DNA from: JAJYKC01 sp035545735 | GTDB taxonomy: Bacteria; Acidobacteriota; Terriglobia; Bryobacterales; Bryobacteraceae | Reading direction: 5' to 3' | Assembly: GCA_035545735.1 (NCBI GenBank) | Contig: DASZXS010000017.1 | Span: 62,001-126,000, forward strand | Length of the DNA stretch: 64,000 nt | Part shown: in pieces, positions 17,723 to 26,559 of the stretch | Layout of the letters: every line of letters starts with the position of its first letter | How positions within the stretch are numbered: the stretch's first letter is position 1 | The notes under the pieces: model-generated | What the model saw: only the letters and a program-made list of their open reading frames with translations | Database searches by the model: none | What the model was told of the DNA's origin: nothing | Made by a program: the position numbers and the translations under genes

Positions 17723-17791
17723 CGATTCGCCTTTTCTTTGCCTATTAGAACACGTGCCGCCACCGCGATGAAGCCCCGCTTCACCCCGCGC

Positions 17792-18568
17792 CTAATGAGA
17801 GTGTTCGCGAAGCTCTTCGGGGAACACAGCGTACCCCGCGGGCGGGGCAAGCTGCTGATGGAACAGTTCAAGACGCTTACGCAGATAGCGGCTGGGCAAT
17901 TGGCGCGGGCCGGTGTCGACATCAATGTCACAGCAAATGCCGTGCAGATAGAGCGTCAGCGTGTCGATGAAAGACTGCCGCATGTATTCGCGGAAGGCCT
18001 TTGTGTCCTTGCCCGGCGTCCGCGCCGACGGCGAAAGATTCTGCTTCAGACGCCAGCTTGCCTCATCGACTTCGCCGTGCGCGGAATTTTTCATCTCATC
18101 GCGCAGCAGCGCCAGATACCCCTCGCGAAGCTCGTCGGGCCAGCGCTCGGCGATGAGAGCAGCGATTCCCCGATAGAGGCGGTAATGATACTCGGCCACT
18201 TCCTGGTCCTTCAAGGCGAAGACCAGGACGTCCTGCTTGTCCAGTTTCACCTGCGAGGCCCAGGAAAGACGGCTGACGGGAGGTTTCTCCGTACACACCA
18301 GGTCCAGCGCCTGGCGGGTGCCGGAGTGTTTGCCGTTGGCGCGCTCCAGGTACGGGACCAGGATAATGGAAATGCTTGGCAGCAAAGCAGTTACGGCTGG
18401 AGGCAAGGCCGCGACCGGCTCCTCCAGATACTCCTTCATCTCCTCGTCGCTCATCGGGACGGAAGCGCAGAAGTAGGAAAACGTGTTGCTAAGCGGGATC
18501 ATCTCATTGCGGAAACGTTCCGCAAATTGGCCTACACTTAGCTTGGACTGGTTGGATTGCGCGGACAT
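17792..18568 (-). CDS. conserved-looking protein of unknown function
   Basis: 258 residues, no signal peptide or membrane helix. Mixed alpha/beta composition with a helical C-terminus (EYMRQSFIDTLTLYLHGICCDIDVDTG, about 190-216), and acidic, charged segments. The gene is on the same strand as the helicase, 69 bases upstream of it, so they could be cotranscribed. A role with the helicase is possible only by position. No domain recognised. Confidence 0.6.
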   Translation of the reverse strand: MSAQSNQSKLSVGQFAERFRNEMIPLSNTFSYFCASVPMSDEEMKEYLEEPVAALPPAVTALLPSISIILVPYLERANGKHSGTRQALDLVCTEKPPVSRLSWASQVKLDKQDVLVFALKDQEVAEYHYRLYRGIAALIAERWPDELREGYLALLRDEMKNSAHGEVDEASWRLKQNLSPSARTPGKDTKAFREYMRQSFIDTLTLYLHGICCDIDVDTGPRQLPSRYLRKRLELFHQQLAPPAGYAVFPEELREHSH

Positions 18569-18759
18569 CGGAGGAAGCCACTTCAGTGTATCAGAAGCGT
18601 CACAATCTCCGGCTAAGAGTGCGGCGCGCTTTTACATAGGCCCTCAATGTAAGAAAACAGATCGTTGGACTGCGCGTCTTGGGGTCCACTTCAACTTTCA
18701 CGGACTGAAAGGAAGGTAACGCTTCCGCCAGGCGCGCGATGCAGATGCCGGAAACGGTG

Positions 18760-19743
18760 CTAGTCACCGGAGGTCCGCCTCGCGGCCAGACGCGCGGCGA
18801 AATCGAGGGCGCTGCAAAAACTGGTGGTGGAAGCGGCTCCCCTGCCGGCGATGTCAAACGCGGTTCCGTGATCCACGGAGGTCCGGATTATGGGCAGACC
18901 CAACGCCACGTTTACGCCGCCTTCGAAATCAAGCAGCTTCAAAGGAATATGGCCCTGGTCGTGGTACATGCAGACGATCGCGTCGAATTTCTTCTTGCGC
19001 ACCGCCAGGTAGAAGAGGGTGTCGGGGGGAAATGGCCCCTCCACCGGCATCCCCTGCGCCTTGGCCCATTCGACGGCGGGGCGAATTTCCCGAATTTCCT
19101 CGCCGCCGAACAAACCATTTTCACCGGCGTGCGGATTCAGGCCCGCTACGGCGATGCGGGGATGCTCGATCAAACGCGAAACGGCTTCGCTGGTGAGCGC
19201 CAGGATTTTTGAGATCCGCTCTTTTTTGGCGCGGGCAATCGCCTCGGCCAGAGAAACATGCGTGCTGACGTGGGTGACGATCAGATCGTTTGAAGCGAGC
19301 ATGATGGTGACGTCGCTTGCGCCGCACAGGCCGCCGATCAATTCCGTATGACCGACAAATTCCGGGTCGGAAAGTTGCGTGGCCTCCTTGTTCATCGGCA
19401 GCGTGACCATGGCGGCAATCCCGCCGGACAGCGCGGCGCGGGTAGCGGCGACTACGTAGGCGCGCGCGGCCGCGCCGGATTTCCGGTCAAGCTGGCCGGG
19501 CCTCACATCCTGGCGGCGCAGAAGGCCCGCATCAATGACGTTCAACGGCCCGGCGACATAAGCCTCGGGATTGGCAATGGGACGGATTTCCACGCCGAGA
19601 CCCAGCGTCTCGTTGTAGTACGCGAGGACGGAGGCATCGCCATAGATCACGACGGGATAACGCAATTCCCCGCCGCGGAAAGCTTTGAGTACAATTTCCG
19701 CGCCGATGCCGCTGGCATCACCCGCGGTAACGCCGAAGATCAC
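18760..19743 (-). CDS. PdxA-family 4-phospho-acid-sugar dehydrogenase (PdxA2-like)
   Basis: 327 residues with PdxA family motifs: GDASGIGAEI at the N-terminus, PMNKEATQLSDPEFVGHTELIGGLCG (about 124-149), the metal-binding His in LNPHAGENGLFGGEE, and SVDHGTAFDIAGRG near the end. Classical PdxA oxidises 4-phosphohydroxy-L-threonine in vitamin B6 synthesis. Here its ATG overlaps the stop of a DUF1537 kinase gene by 4 nt, the arrangement described for catabolic PdxA2 enzymes, which oxidise and decarboxylate 4-phospho-D-threonate or erythronate made by that kinase. B6 synthesis cannot be excluded. The catabolic role is inference from the pairing. Confidence 0.85.
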   Translation of the reverse strand: MIFGVTAGDASGIGAEIVLKAFRGGELRYPVVIYGDASVLAYYNETLGLGVEIRPIANPEAYVAGPLNVIDAGLLRRQDVRPGQLDRKSGAAARAYVVAATRAALSGGIAAMVTLPMNKEATQLSDPEFVGHTELIGGLCGASDVTIMLASNDLIVTHVSTHVSLAEAIARAKKERISKILALTSEAVSRLIEHPRIAVAGLNPHAGENGLFGGEEIREIRPAVEWAKAQGMPVEGPFPPDTLFYLAVRKKKFDAIVCMYHDQGHIPLKLLDFEGGVNVALGLPIIRTSVDHGTAFDIAGRGAASTTSFCSALDFAARLAARRTSGD

Positions 19744-20867
19744 GGAGTGTTTCCTCGATTCCTATTTTGAAGCCGAGCCTGCAAGTCGAGCACGATTCTA
19801 TCGTCTCCGAATCCTCCCGCTTTCGATACCACGTAAAGATCCCGGGTGCGTCCCCAGGACGAGGGCAAATCGGCCGCGCGAATGCGTGAGACGGGCACGC
19901 CGGGCGCGGCCTCGCCGATCGAAAACAGCGGGGGCTCGCCCAGCGTCCGCAGAATGCCGTGCGCCGTATCGCCGCCGGACACCAGGATCGCATCGGGATC
20001 GCGGCGGCGGATCTCTTCCCATACGGCATTACCCGCGCGCTCGGGGTGCGAGGATTCGCCGCCGGTGGCGTCCGTCTGAAGCTCCAGCAGCGCCCAACCC
20101 TCGCGCAGGGACTCCCGCGCCGCGCGGCACTGCGCGAGCGAACGGGGGTGCAGACTCCCATTGACCACCACGCAGGTTTGCACCAGCGGCAAGGGCGGCG
20201 CCGGACCCGGCTGTTCCAGGTCGCGCGCGAGTTCCCTCGCCAGCGCCGATGGCCCCGCGCCCACGAGATTTTCATTCCGTGTAACGAACCGGGCGGCCAG
20301 AGCGATATCTTCCTCCCGCACGCCGTCGCAAACCAGGATGCACGGAGCATCCGGAAGCTTCAGCTCTCGCGGCGACACGGCGTGAACCGGGAGCCCGGTC
20401 TGCGCGGAGAGCACCGCCGGAATCGAGCTTTCAGTCGCGGGATTCAACGGGTCCCGCGCAAACTCGGTCTGGTGGAGCGGCTTTCCGTCCACGTATAAAA
20501 CGCCGTCACGCACGGTGCGTCCCAACTCGGGGTAAGCGGGGACATAGACAATCGTGACCCCGCCGAGAGCGGATGACAGCGCTTCCAGTTCGCTGCCGAT
20601 ATTTCCGCGCAGCGTGGAGTCGGTCTTCTTGAAGAATTTCGAATCGCGGGGGACGGTCCGCGTAGCCCGGTGAATCACGCCGGCGGCCTTCGATGGCGAC
20701 GTGTGACGCGTTTCGGTGTCGAGGACGAAGACTCCCGGGCCCTCCCCGGCCTGTTCCGCAGCCGTCCGCGTGGAGACGATGGAATGCCAGCCGCGCGCCG
20801 CGAAGTGAGCGCCTACCTCCAATGCGCCGGTCAGGTCGTCCGCCAGCGCGAATACCTCGCGGCTCAA
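19740..20867 (-). CDS. four-carbon acid sugar kinase (DUF1537 family)
   Basis: 375 residues. Motifs of the DUF1537 kinases: ADDLTGALEVG at the N-terminus, FFKKTDSTLRGNIGSELEAL (about 78-97), VSGGDTAHGIL (about 295-305) and a Gly-rich SKAGGFG near the C-terminus that binds ATP. Family members phosphorylate D-threonate, L-threonate or D-erythronate, with the product passed to a PdxA2-type dehydrogenase, which is encoded directly downstream with a 4-nt overlap. Length (usually 420-450) is somewhat short but both domains are present. The exact acid sugar cannot be read from sequence. Confidence 0.88.
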   Translation of the reverse strand: MSREVFALADDLTGALEVGAHFAARGWHSIVSTRTAAEQAGEGPGVFVLDTETRHTSPSKAAGVIHRATRTVPRDSKFFKKTDSTLRGNIGSELEALSSALGGVTIVYVPAYPELGRTVRDGVLYVDGKPLHQTEFARDPLNPATESSIPAVLSAQTGLPVHAVSPRELKLPDAPCILVCDGVREEDIALAARFVTRNENLVGAGPSALARELARDLEQPGPAPPLPLVQTCVVVNGSLHPRSLAQCRAARESLREGWALLELQTDATGGESSHPERAGNAVWEEIRRRDPDAILVSGGDTAHGILRTLGEPPLFSIGEAAPGVPVSRIRAADLPSSWGRTRDLYVVSKAGGFGDDRIVLDLQARLQNRNRGNTP

Positions 20868-21011
20868 TCGCGCACCTTCGGCGCAACGCTATTGCCGTAG
20901 ATGGCCATCGTCAAAGGTCCACTGGTTTCCCCATGATGAAAGATTCAGTTTCTCATCGAGTTGCCGTCATGGGAAGGAAGGCGCGACGCCGTCATTGATA
21001 AACTGAGGGAA

Positions 21012-22190
21012 ATGGCCGCTCGACTGCTGATCTCCGCAGGGGAAGCTTCCGGCGATCTCTACGCGGCCGAACTCGTGAAAGCGCTTCGCCGCCGCAATCC
21101 GGACATGCGGTTCTGGGGCTGCGCCGGGCCTCGCATGCAGGCCGCGGGCGTGGAAGCGGTGGTGGATTCCCGAGCGCTGGCCGTCGCCGGTTTGGTGGAA
21201 GTGGTCCTGCACATTCCACGAATCCACGGCGAGTTTCGGAAGCTGGTCCGCGAAGCGCGCCGCCATCCGCCCGACGTGGCGGTCCTGACCGATAGCCCGG
21301 ACTTCCATCTCCGCCTGGCTAAGAAACTGCTGCCGCTGAACGTCCCCGTCGTCTATCTGGTGGCGCCCCAGGTGTGGGCGTGGCGAAAAGGCAGACTGCC
21401 GTTGATGCGCCGCGTCATCACCCGGCTATTGTGCATCTTCCCCTTCGAGGAAGCATTTTTCGAAAAGCATCGCATCCCGGCGCGCTATATCGGACATCCG
21501 CTTGCGCGCCTTGTCAGGCCATCCGGTTCCCGGCATGAACTTCGAATTCGTTTTGCGGCCCCGGAGGAGCGCCCACTTGTGGTCCTGCTGCCGGGGAGCC
21601 GTCCGGGCGAGATCCGCCGTCATCTCCCGGCGGTGCTGGACGCGGTGGACGAGATTCGAAAGTCGTGCGACTGCCTGTTCGCCCTTTCTTTACCCCCTGG
21701 GTTTGCTTCCCGCGCGGATTTGCAACATTTCGAGGAACGCTTTCGACGCTCATCCATCCAAGTATTCGAGGGTAAAACCTGGGATTTGCTCGCATGCGCC
21801 GAACTCGCGCTGGCCGCCAGCGGAACGGTGACGGTGGAGGCCACGCTGCTGGGAACTCCCATGGTGACCTTCTACCGGGTGACCGGACTAAGTTGGATAC
21901 TCGGCAAGCTGCTGGTGCGGACGCCATTTTATTCCATGGTGAATCTGCTGGCGGGCCGGGCGATTGTGCCGGAACTTCTGCAAAGCCGGATGACCGGCGA
22001 GCGGATTGCGGCGGACGCGGTTCGCCTTCTCAAGGAGCCGGAGTTACGGGAGAGAATGAAAGAGGACTTAGCGCAAGTGGCTGGACAACTCGCCGCGGCC
22101 GGCGACCCGATGGAAACGGCCGCCGCCGCCGTGGAACAAGTGATCGAGCGGTGCTCAAAACAAACCGTAAAGGAAGAAGCGCATGCTTGA
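21012..22190 (+). CDS. lpxB: lipid-A-disaccharide synthase
   Basis: 392 residues. LpxB motifs: ISAGEASGDLYAAELVKAL at the N-terminus, YLVAPQVWAWRKGR (about 115-128), LPGSRPGEIRRHLPAVL (about 193-209), and ASGTVTVEATLLGTPMV (about 272-288). The enzyme joins UDP-2,3-diacylglucosamine and lipid X to form the lipid A disaccharide at the inner membrane, so the organism should make lipopolysaccharide. The frame begins at 20961, but MAARLLISAGE at 21012 fits the family N-terminus and follows GAGGGA. It overlaps the next gene by 8 nt. Confidence 0.95.
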   Translation: MAARLLISAGEASGDLYAAELVKALRRRNPDMRFWGCAGPRMQAAGVEAVVDSRALAVAGLVEVVLHIPRIHGEFRKLVREARRHPPDVAVLTDSPDFHLRLAKKLLPLNVPVVYLVAPQVWAWRKGRLPLMRRVITRLLCIFPFEEAFFEKHRIPARYIGHPLARLVRPSGSRHELRIRFAAPEERPLVVLLPGSRPGEIRRHLPAVLDAVDEIRKSCDCLFALSLPPGFASRADLQHFEERFRRSSIQVFEGKTWDLLACAELALAASGTVTVEATLLGTPMVTFYRVTGLSWILGKLLVRTPFYSMVNLLAGRAIVPELLQSRMTGERIAADAVRLLKEPELRERMKEDLAQVAGQLAAAGDPMETAAAAVEQVIERCSKQTVKEEAHA

Positions 22191-24162
22191 GACTTCGCGC
22201 CGCCCCCGCATTCTGGCGGCTCTCGCGCTGACGCCGCTCATCGCGTTTACGGCGGGGGCACAGGAGCGCGACAGAAGCGCCCGTATTGACGTCAGCCGTT
22301 ACACGATCACCGCTGAGATCAATCCCAACACGCAAACCCTGACGGCAACCGCGCAGGTCGCATTCACCGCCCTTGACGATGAAACCTCCGCGCTCTCATT
22401 TGAGCTGAACAACGCGCTGAATGTATCGAGCGTAGTGGACGGACAGGGGAGGCAAGTTCAGGCCTCGCGATCGCCGCAGGACTTCTCCCTGAGATTGAAT
22501 CTGCCGCAGCCGATGAAGAAGGGCGAAGCGGGGTCGCTCACCTTTGCCTACGAGGGCCGGCTGTCCGGTAAAGAGGATTCTCCGGTGAACGGCATCCGGT
22601 TCGCCGCCATCCATAATGATTTCGCGTACCTGCTGTACCCCGCGCGGTGGTTTCCGGTGAGCGGTTATACGGCCAATCGCTTCGCCGCCGATCTTCATAT
22701 CACCGTCCCCTCGGGCTTTAAAGTGCTCGCTAGCGGCGATGCGAAGACCGACGTGGCCGGCGACAAAACGCTCTGTTCCTTCCATACCGAGAAGCCCGCG
22801 TTTCCGGGGAATTTGGCCATGGTTCAGGGAGACCCGCAGAGGATTCAGGCTCAGGGCGTCACCACCAGCTTTTACCTCCGCGCGCGCAAGGAACTGGCGC
22901 AGGCCTACGGCGATGAGATCGGGAAGATCATGACATGGGCCACCAGTCTTTACGGGCTGGCGCCGCACGCGAATCTTACGGTTATCGAAACCGAAGACGA
23001 CGCGCCCAGCGGATACGCCGGCGAGGGAATTCTCTTTCTTTCGCCGCGCGCGATGACCAGCCGCGTCAATTCGCGGCTGCTGGTGAATCAGATTTCGCGG
23101 CAATGGTATGGGGTGCTGGTATCGGCGGTCACCCGCAATCATCTTTGGTTGATCAATGGCGAAGCGCGTTACGCCGAACTGCTTTATATCGAACATACGG
23201 AAGGTCCGGGCGCATTCGAAACCGAGGTAAAGAACGACTATATCGAGGCGCTTACCGTGGATCATCCCCCGTTGATTCAGGCCTCGCGCCTGGAAGACTA
23301 TTCCCCGGAGTTCTGGGCTGAAACCGCCGCCAAAGGGGCCGCTGTGCTCAACATGCTGCGCGGCATCATCGGAGACACCAATTTCTTCAAGCTGGTGCAG
23401 GCGTTCCCCGACCAGTTTGCGTGGAAGGGCGCGAGCACGCGCGATTTCGAGGAATTGGCCGAGAAGATCTCGGGAGAGAACCTGCAGTATTTCTTCCTGC
23501 AATGGATCAGTTCGAGCGGCGCTCCGGAATTCAAGCTGGAATATACGGTCTTCCGCACGCAGAAGGGATTTCGAGTGGTCGGCAAGGTCAGCCAGGATCT
23601 CGATACTTTCCACATGCCATTGGATTTGAAGATTGAGACCGAAGGCAATCCGGAAATGAAGCGCGTCGACGTGGTGGGGACCTCCTCCGAATTCACGGTG
23701 GATACGTTCGGCAAGCCCAAAACCGTAACCATTGACCCCGACGGGCGGGTGCTGCACTTTTCCAATCCGATTCGCGTGGCGGTGGCCATCCGCCGGGGCG
23801 AGCAGTTCGTCGAAGTGGGTGAGTACACGGATGCCTTGAAGGAATTCCAGAAGGCATTGGACGTGGATAAGAACAGTTCACTCGCGCATTACCGGGTGGC
23901 GGAAGTCTTCCTGGCGCAGAACAACTATCAATCCGCCGCCAATGAGTTCCGGGCGGCCCTGAACGGCGACCTGGACCCACAGTGGATCGAAGCGTGGGCC
24001 CATATCAACCTGGGCAAGATTTTCGATGTTACCGGCAGCCGGGACCGCGCGGTGAACGAGTACAACCTCGCCATCCGGACGCGTGACAACACCCAGGGCG
24101 CGCAGCAGGAAGCCGCAAAATATCTGAAGACGCCGTATCAGCAAAAACCGCAAGAGTACTAG
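22183..24162 (+). CDS. secreted peptidase-M1-like protein without zinc ligands, with TPR tail
   Basis: 659 residues with a signal peptide ending near AFTAGA. The M1 aminopeptidase N-terminal beta domain (about 30-210) and thermolysin-like domain (about 225-450) are recognisable. Where M1 enzymes have HExxH this one has NQISR (about 302-306), and where they have NEGFA it has INGEA, so all zinc ligands and the catalytic Glu are replaced; GAMEN is also missing. It is thus probably a non-catalytic binding protein. The C-terminus (about 540-645) has TPR repeats, around EYTDALKEFQKALDVDKNSS. It overlaps lpxB by 8 nt. Confidence 0.8.
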   Translation: MLETSRRPRILAALALTPLIAFTAGAQERDRSARIDVSRYTITAEINPNTQTLTATAQVAFTALDDETSALSFELNNALNVSSVVDGQGRQVQASRSPQDFSLRLNLPQPMKKGEAGSLTFAYEGRLSGKEDSPVNGIRFAAIHNDFAYLLYPARWFPVSGYTANRFAADLHITVPSGFKVLASGDAKTDVAGDKTLCSFHTEKPAFPGNLAMVQGDPQRIQAQGVTTSFYLRARKELAQAYGDEIGKIMTWATSLYGLAPHANLTVIETEDDAPSGYAGEGILFLSPRAMTSRVNSRLLVNQISRQWYGVLVSAVTRNHLWLINGEARYAELLYIEHTEGPGAFETEVKNDYIEALTVDHPPLIQASRLEDYSPEFWAETAAKGAAVLNMLRGIIGDTNFFKLVQAFPDQFAWKGASTRDFEELAEKISGENLQYFFLQWISSSGAPEFKLEYTVFRTQKGFRVVGKVSQDLDTFHMPLDLKIETEGNPEMKRVDVVGTSSEFTVDTFGKPKTVTIDPDGRVLHFSNPIRVAVAIRRGEQFVEVGEYTDALKEFQKALDVDKNSSLAHYRVAEVFLAQNNYQSAANEFRAALNGDLDPQWIEAWAHINLGKIFDVTGSRDRAVNEYNLAIRTRDNTQGAQQEAAKYLKTPYQQKPQEY

Positions 24163-24207
24163 CGCGCGGCAGGCGTGCGAAACTACGAGGAGAGGCTCTT
24201 CGCCGCG

Positions 24208-24771
24208 ATGATATCTGTCTTCATTCTCTTATCCGTTGCCTTCGCTCCTCAGACTACCGCGCCTGTTCAGGCGGCCGCGCAGGCCAGCGGAGTCGCGGCG
24301 CCCTGGGATGTGCGCCGCATGCTGGATTCCCTGCAGGCCGGAATTCAAAGAATCAACCCCATGCTCGATCAGATGAAACCGGAAGATTGGGTGCAACGCG
24401 GCGCGCCGTACGCGTACGTGGAGCAGTGGAAAAATTCGAAAGTCGAGCTTGGTTATTTTCAAACTTCGGCGCAAGCGCTGGCAAGACGCCCGGAAAAACT
24501 CTCGCAGGCTCTCGATACTTTCTTCCGCCTGGAGGCGCTGGACCGGCAATTACGGTCGCTGATTCAAGGCGCGCGAAAATACCATAATCCCGCGGCGGCG
24601 AGCGCGATGCAGGCGTTCCTTGACGAGGGGAGCCGCAATCATGACCAGATGCGGCAATACGTTGTCGACCTGGCCAGAGACAAAGAGCAGGAATTCAAAG
24701 TCATGGACAGCGAAGCGCAGCGCTGCCGGAGCATCGTCAGCAGGCAGCCTTCGGCCGCCGGGCGTCAATAG
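24208..24771 (+). CDS. small secreted helical protein of unknown function
   Basis: 187 residues from ATG 24208 (a frame open from 24175 would add 11). Signal peptide (MISVFILLSVAFA), then a low-complexity Ala/Gln/Pro stretch, then an all-helical domain (about 45-180) with WDVRRMLDSLQAGIQRINPM and many charged heptads. Found next to the M1-like gene; this kind of protein is frequent in Acidobacteriota without a known role. The GGAGAGG is 12 bases before the ATG, a bit far, so the start is uncertain. Confidence 0.6.
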   Translation: MISVFILLSVAFAPQTTAPVQAAAQASGVAAPWDVRRMLDSLQAGIQRINPMLDQMKPEDWVQRGAPYAYVEQWKNSKVELGYFQTSAQALARRPEKLSQALDTFFRLEALDRQLRSLIQGARKYHNPAAASAMQAFLDEGSRNHDQMRQYVVDLARDKEQEFKVMDSEAQRCRSIVSRQPSAAGRQ

Positions 24772-24773
24772 GA

Positions 24774-25010
24774 ATGGGCGTGAACCAGACAACGTTCCAA
24801 TGCAGCATCTGCAGCGAGCCTTCGACCGAGATCTGCCTTTATTGCGCCAAGGACGCCTGCGACAATCACCTCTGCCAGCGATGCCGGCGCTGCAGCGACT
24901 GCTGCGAGTGCGAGGTACCGTTGAACCCCACACCCGCGTCCAGCCGGGTGGCGGGAGAAGAACCACAATCGGAGGAGTTATCCGGTTTAGAAATCGCTCC
25001 GGCCTCCTAG
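24774..25010 (+). CDS. small Cys-rich zinc-binding-type protein
   Basis: 78 residues. Cysteines at about 10, 13, 21, 24, 29, 34, 37, 40, 43, 44 and 46, plus His32, form several CxxC or CxC pairs, like a B-box or treble-clef zinc module. There is no signal peptide; the tail from about 50 is acidic and unstructured. Start ATG follows AGGA. It lies 3 nt after the previous gene's stop and overlaps the 5' part of the frame of the next gene. Function not recognised. Confidence 0.65.
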   Translation: MGVNQTTFQCSICSEPSTEICLYCAKDACDNHLCQRCRRCSDCCECEVPLNPTPASSRVAGEEPQSEELSGLEIAPAS

Positions 25011-25738
25011 CGTCTGCCCTTCTTGCCCTGATCCCCGTTTCCTCCGCGCCGGCGCAGACCGCGGACAGTCTGATCGAGCGGAATCTGGCTGCGCATGGAG
25101 GCAGCGCGATGCTCGGATCGGTCCGGACCCGCCGCATCCACGCCCGGGTGGAAATGAACGGCGAGCGCGGCACGCTGGTGATGGAGCAGAAGCGCCCGTC
25201 GAAAATCCGCACAGCGATCACCATAGGGGACGATATTTCGGTGCGCGGCTATGATGGCGTCATCGCCTGGCAGGTAGATCCGGATGGCAGCGGCGCGCGG
25301 CTCACCCCGGATGCCACGGGCAACGTCGCGCGGGAATCGGACTTCGATGGCGCTTTGGCCCACTACCGGGACGAGGGAAGCCGCGCCGAGTATGCGGGCC
25401 GGTTGAAGTTTCAGGGGCGCGATGTTTTCAAACTCAAGCTCCGCCGGAAGGATGGCAATATGTCCTATTACTACCTCGATCCTGAAACGGGTTTGGAGAC
25501 TGCCCTTGAATTTGGCCGCGACATCGGCGGGCGCGAAGTGCGATTTCTTTCGGTGTTCCGCAACTACCGCACTGTCGGCGGGTTGAAGTTTGCCTTTCTC
25601 ATCGACTCCAGGAGCGAGGAATCGGACGAGCGGATGACGCTGGAGATCGAATCCGTGGAACTAAACCCGGAGATCGACGACTCGCGGTTTTCTCTTTCCG
25701 GGAACCGGCGCGGCGGTGAAATTGCGCGCGCGAGGTAG
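24908..25738 (+). CDS. LolA-like periplasmic protein, start uncertain
   Basis: 276 residues from GTG 24908. The mature part resembles LolA/outer-membrane lipoprotein-sorting folds: LIERNLAAHGGSAML, RARVEMNG, LEIESVELNPEIDDSRF near the C-terminus. A signal peptide-like segment RFRNRSGLLASALLALIPVSSAPAQ lies at residues 25-49, with an unusually long N-terminus before it. A strong GGAGGAG (24971-24977) sits 2 nt before an in-frame ATC at 24980, which would give a normal signal peptide, so translation may start there on a non-standard codon. It overlaps the preceding small gene and is itself overlapped by the GDPD gene by 23 nt. Confidence 0.6.
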   Translation: MRGTVEPHTRVQPGGGRRTTIGGVIRFRNRSGLLASALLALIPVSSAPAQTADSLIERNLAAHGGSAMLGSVRTRRIHARVEMNGERGTLVMEQKRPSKIRTAITIGDDISVRGYDGVIAWQVDPDGSGARLTPDATGNVARESDFDGALAHYRDEGSRAEYAGRLKFQGRDVFKLKLRRKDGNMSYYYLDPETGLETALEFGRDIGGREVRFLSVFRNYRTVGGLKFAFLIDSRSEESDERMTLEIESVELNPEIDDSRFSLSGNRRGGEIARAR

Positions 25739-26423
25739 GCCGGAGGTTCACGGCCATCGCGGATCGCCGCTGAAGTTTCCGGAAAATACGATCCCGAGCT
25801 TCGTTGCGGCAATCGAGGCCGGCGCGGACTTTATCGAACTGGACGTTCAGGCAAGCCGCGATTCCGTGTTAATCGTATCGCACGACCCTTGTCTCCCTGG
25901 CGGCGAACGAATCCATGCTTTAGACGCCCGCGACATCCATCGCCGCCCGTCGCTCGAAGAGGTGCTCGATCTGAGCACGCGGTTTTCCGGATTTGGTTTC
26001 AACATCGAGATCAAGAGCTATCCGGGTCATCCCTCCTACGGTCCGGCGCCGGCGGCGATGGCGTCTCTTGTCTGGCAGGCGGTGCGCGCGCGGGGGCTTC
26101 AGGAGCGGGTGATCGTACAGTCTTTCGATTTCCGGGTCCTCGAAGCGATGAGAGAATTAGGCGCATCCGCGCCGCTGTCGGCGCTGTGGGAAGGTTCGAG
26201 GCGGCTGTTGGACGCGATTGCCTCGGAAGCGGGGACAAGCTGCGTTTCGGTGCAACACACTCTCGTGGATGAGACTCTCGTCAGGCAGGCGCACGATGCC
26301 GGTGTTCGCGTTCTGGTCTGGACGGTGAATGGCGAGCGGGCCTGGAGCAGAATGCTCGCGGCCCGCGTGGACGGCATCATCACCGATGATCCCGCCGGCT
26401 TGGTGCGCTTTTTCGGAGAATGA
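25716..26423 (+). CDS. glycerophosphodiester phosphodiesterase
   Basis: 235 residues, one GDPD domain. Key residues visible: GHRGSPLKFPENTIPSF (about 13-29) with catalytic His and Glu, FIELDVQASRD with the metal-binding Asp, and VSHDP with the second His. The C-terminus has DDPAGLVRFF. It hydrolyses glycerophosphodiesters to glycerol-3-phosphate and an alcohol. No signal peptide, so cytoplasmic. GTG start at 25716 overlaps the LolA-like gene by 23 nt. Confidence 0.9.
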   Translation: MKLRARGRPEVHGHRGSPLKFPENTIPSFVAAIEAGADFIELDVQASRDSVLIVSHDPCLPGGERIHALDARDIHRRPSLEEVLDLSTRFSGFGFNIEIKSYPGHPSYGPAPAAMASLVWQAVRARGLQERVIVQSFDFRVLEAMRELGASAPLSALWEGSRRLLDAIASEAGTSCVSVQHTLVDETLVRQAHDAGVRVLVWTVNGERAWSRMLAARVDGIITDDPAGLVRFFGE

Positions 26424-26559
26424 AAGGGCCCGTAGTATATTTCAATTATTGCCGCGGCATCTGCGCGCTGATACACTCCCTGGGGGCATGGAGTGGACAA
26501 AGAGTCTTCCGAAGCCTCGTGTCCGGCGCGGTGTTTCATCCAGCGCCTCCTGAGAGAGG

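Noticed and set aside
18760..19743. Reading the dehydrogenase simply as vitamin B6 PdxA
   Set aside because: The coupled DUF1537 kinase fits acid-sugar catabolism better; kept as an alternative only.
22396..23757. 453-codon open frame on the minus strand opposite the M1-like gene
   Set aside because: Antisense shadow of a gene with clear domains; no motif or signal peptide in it.
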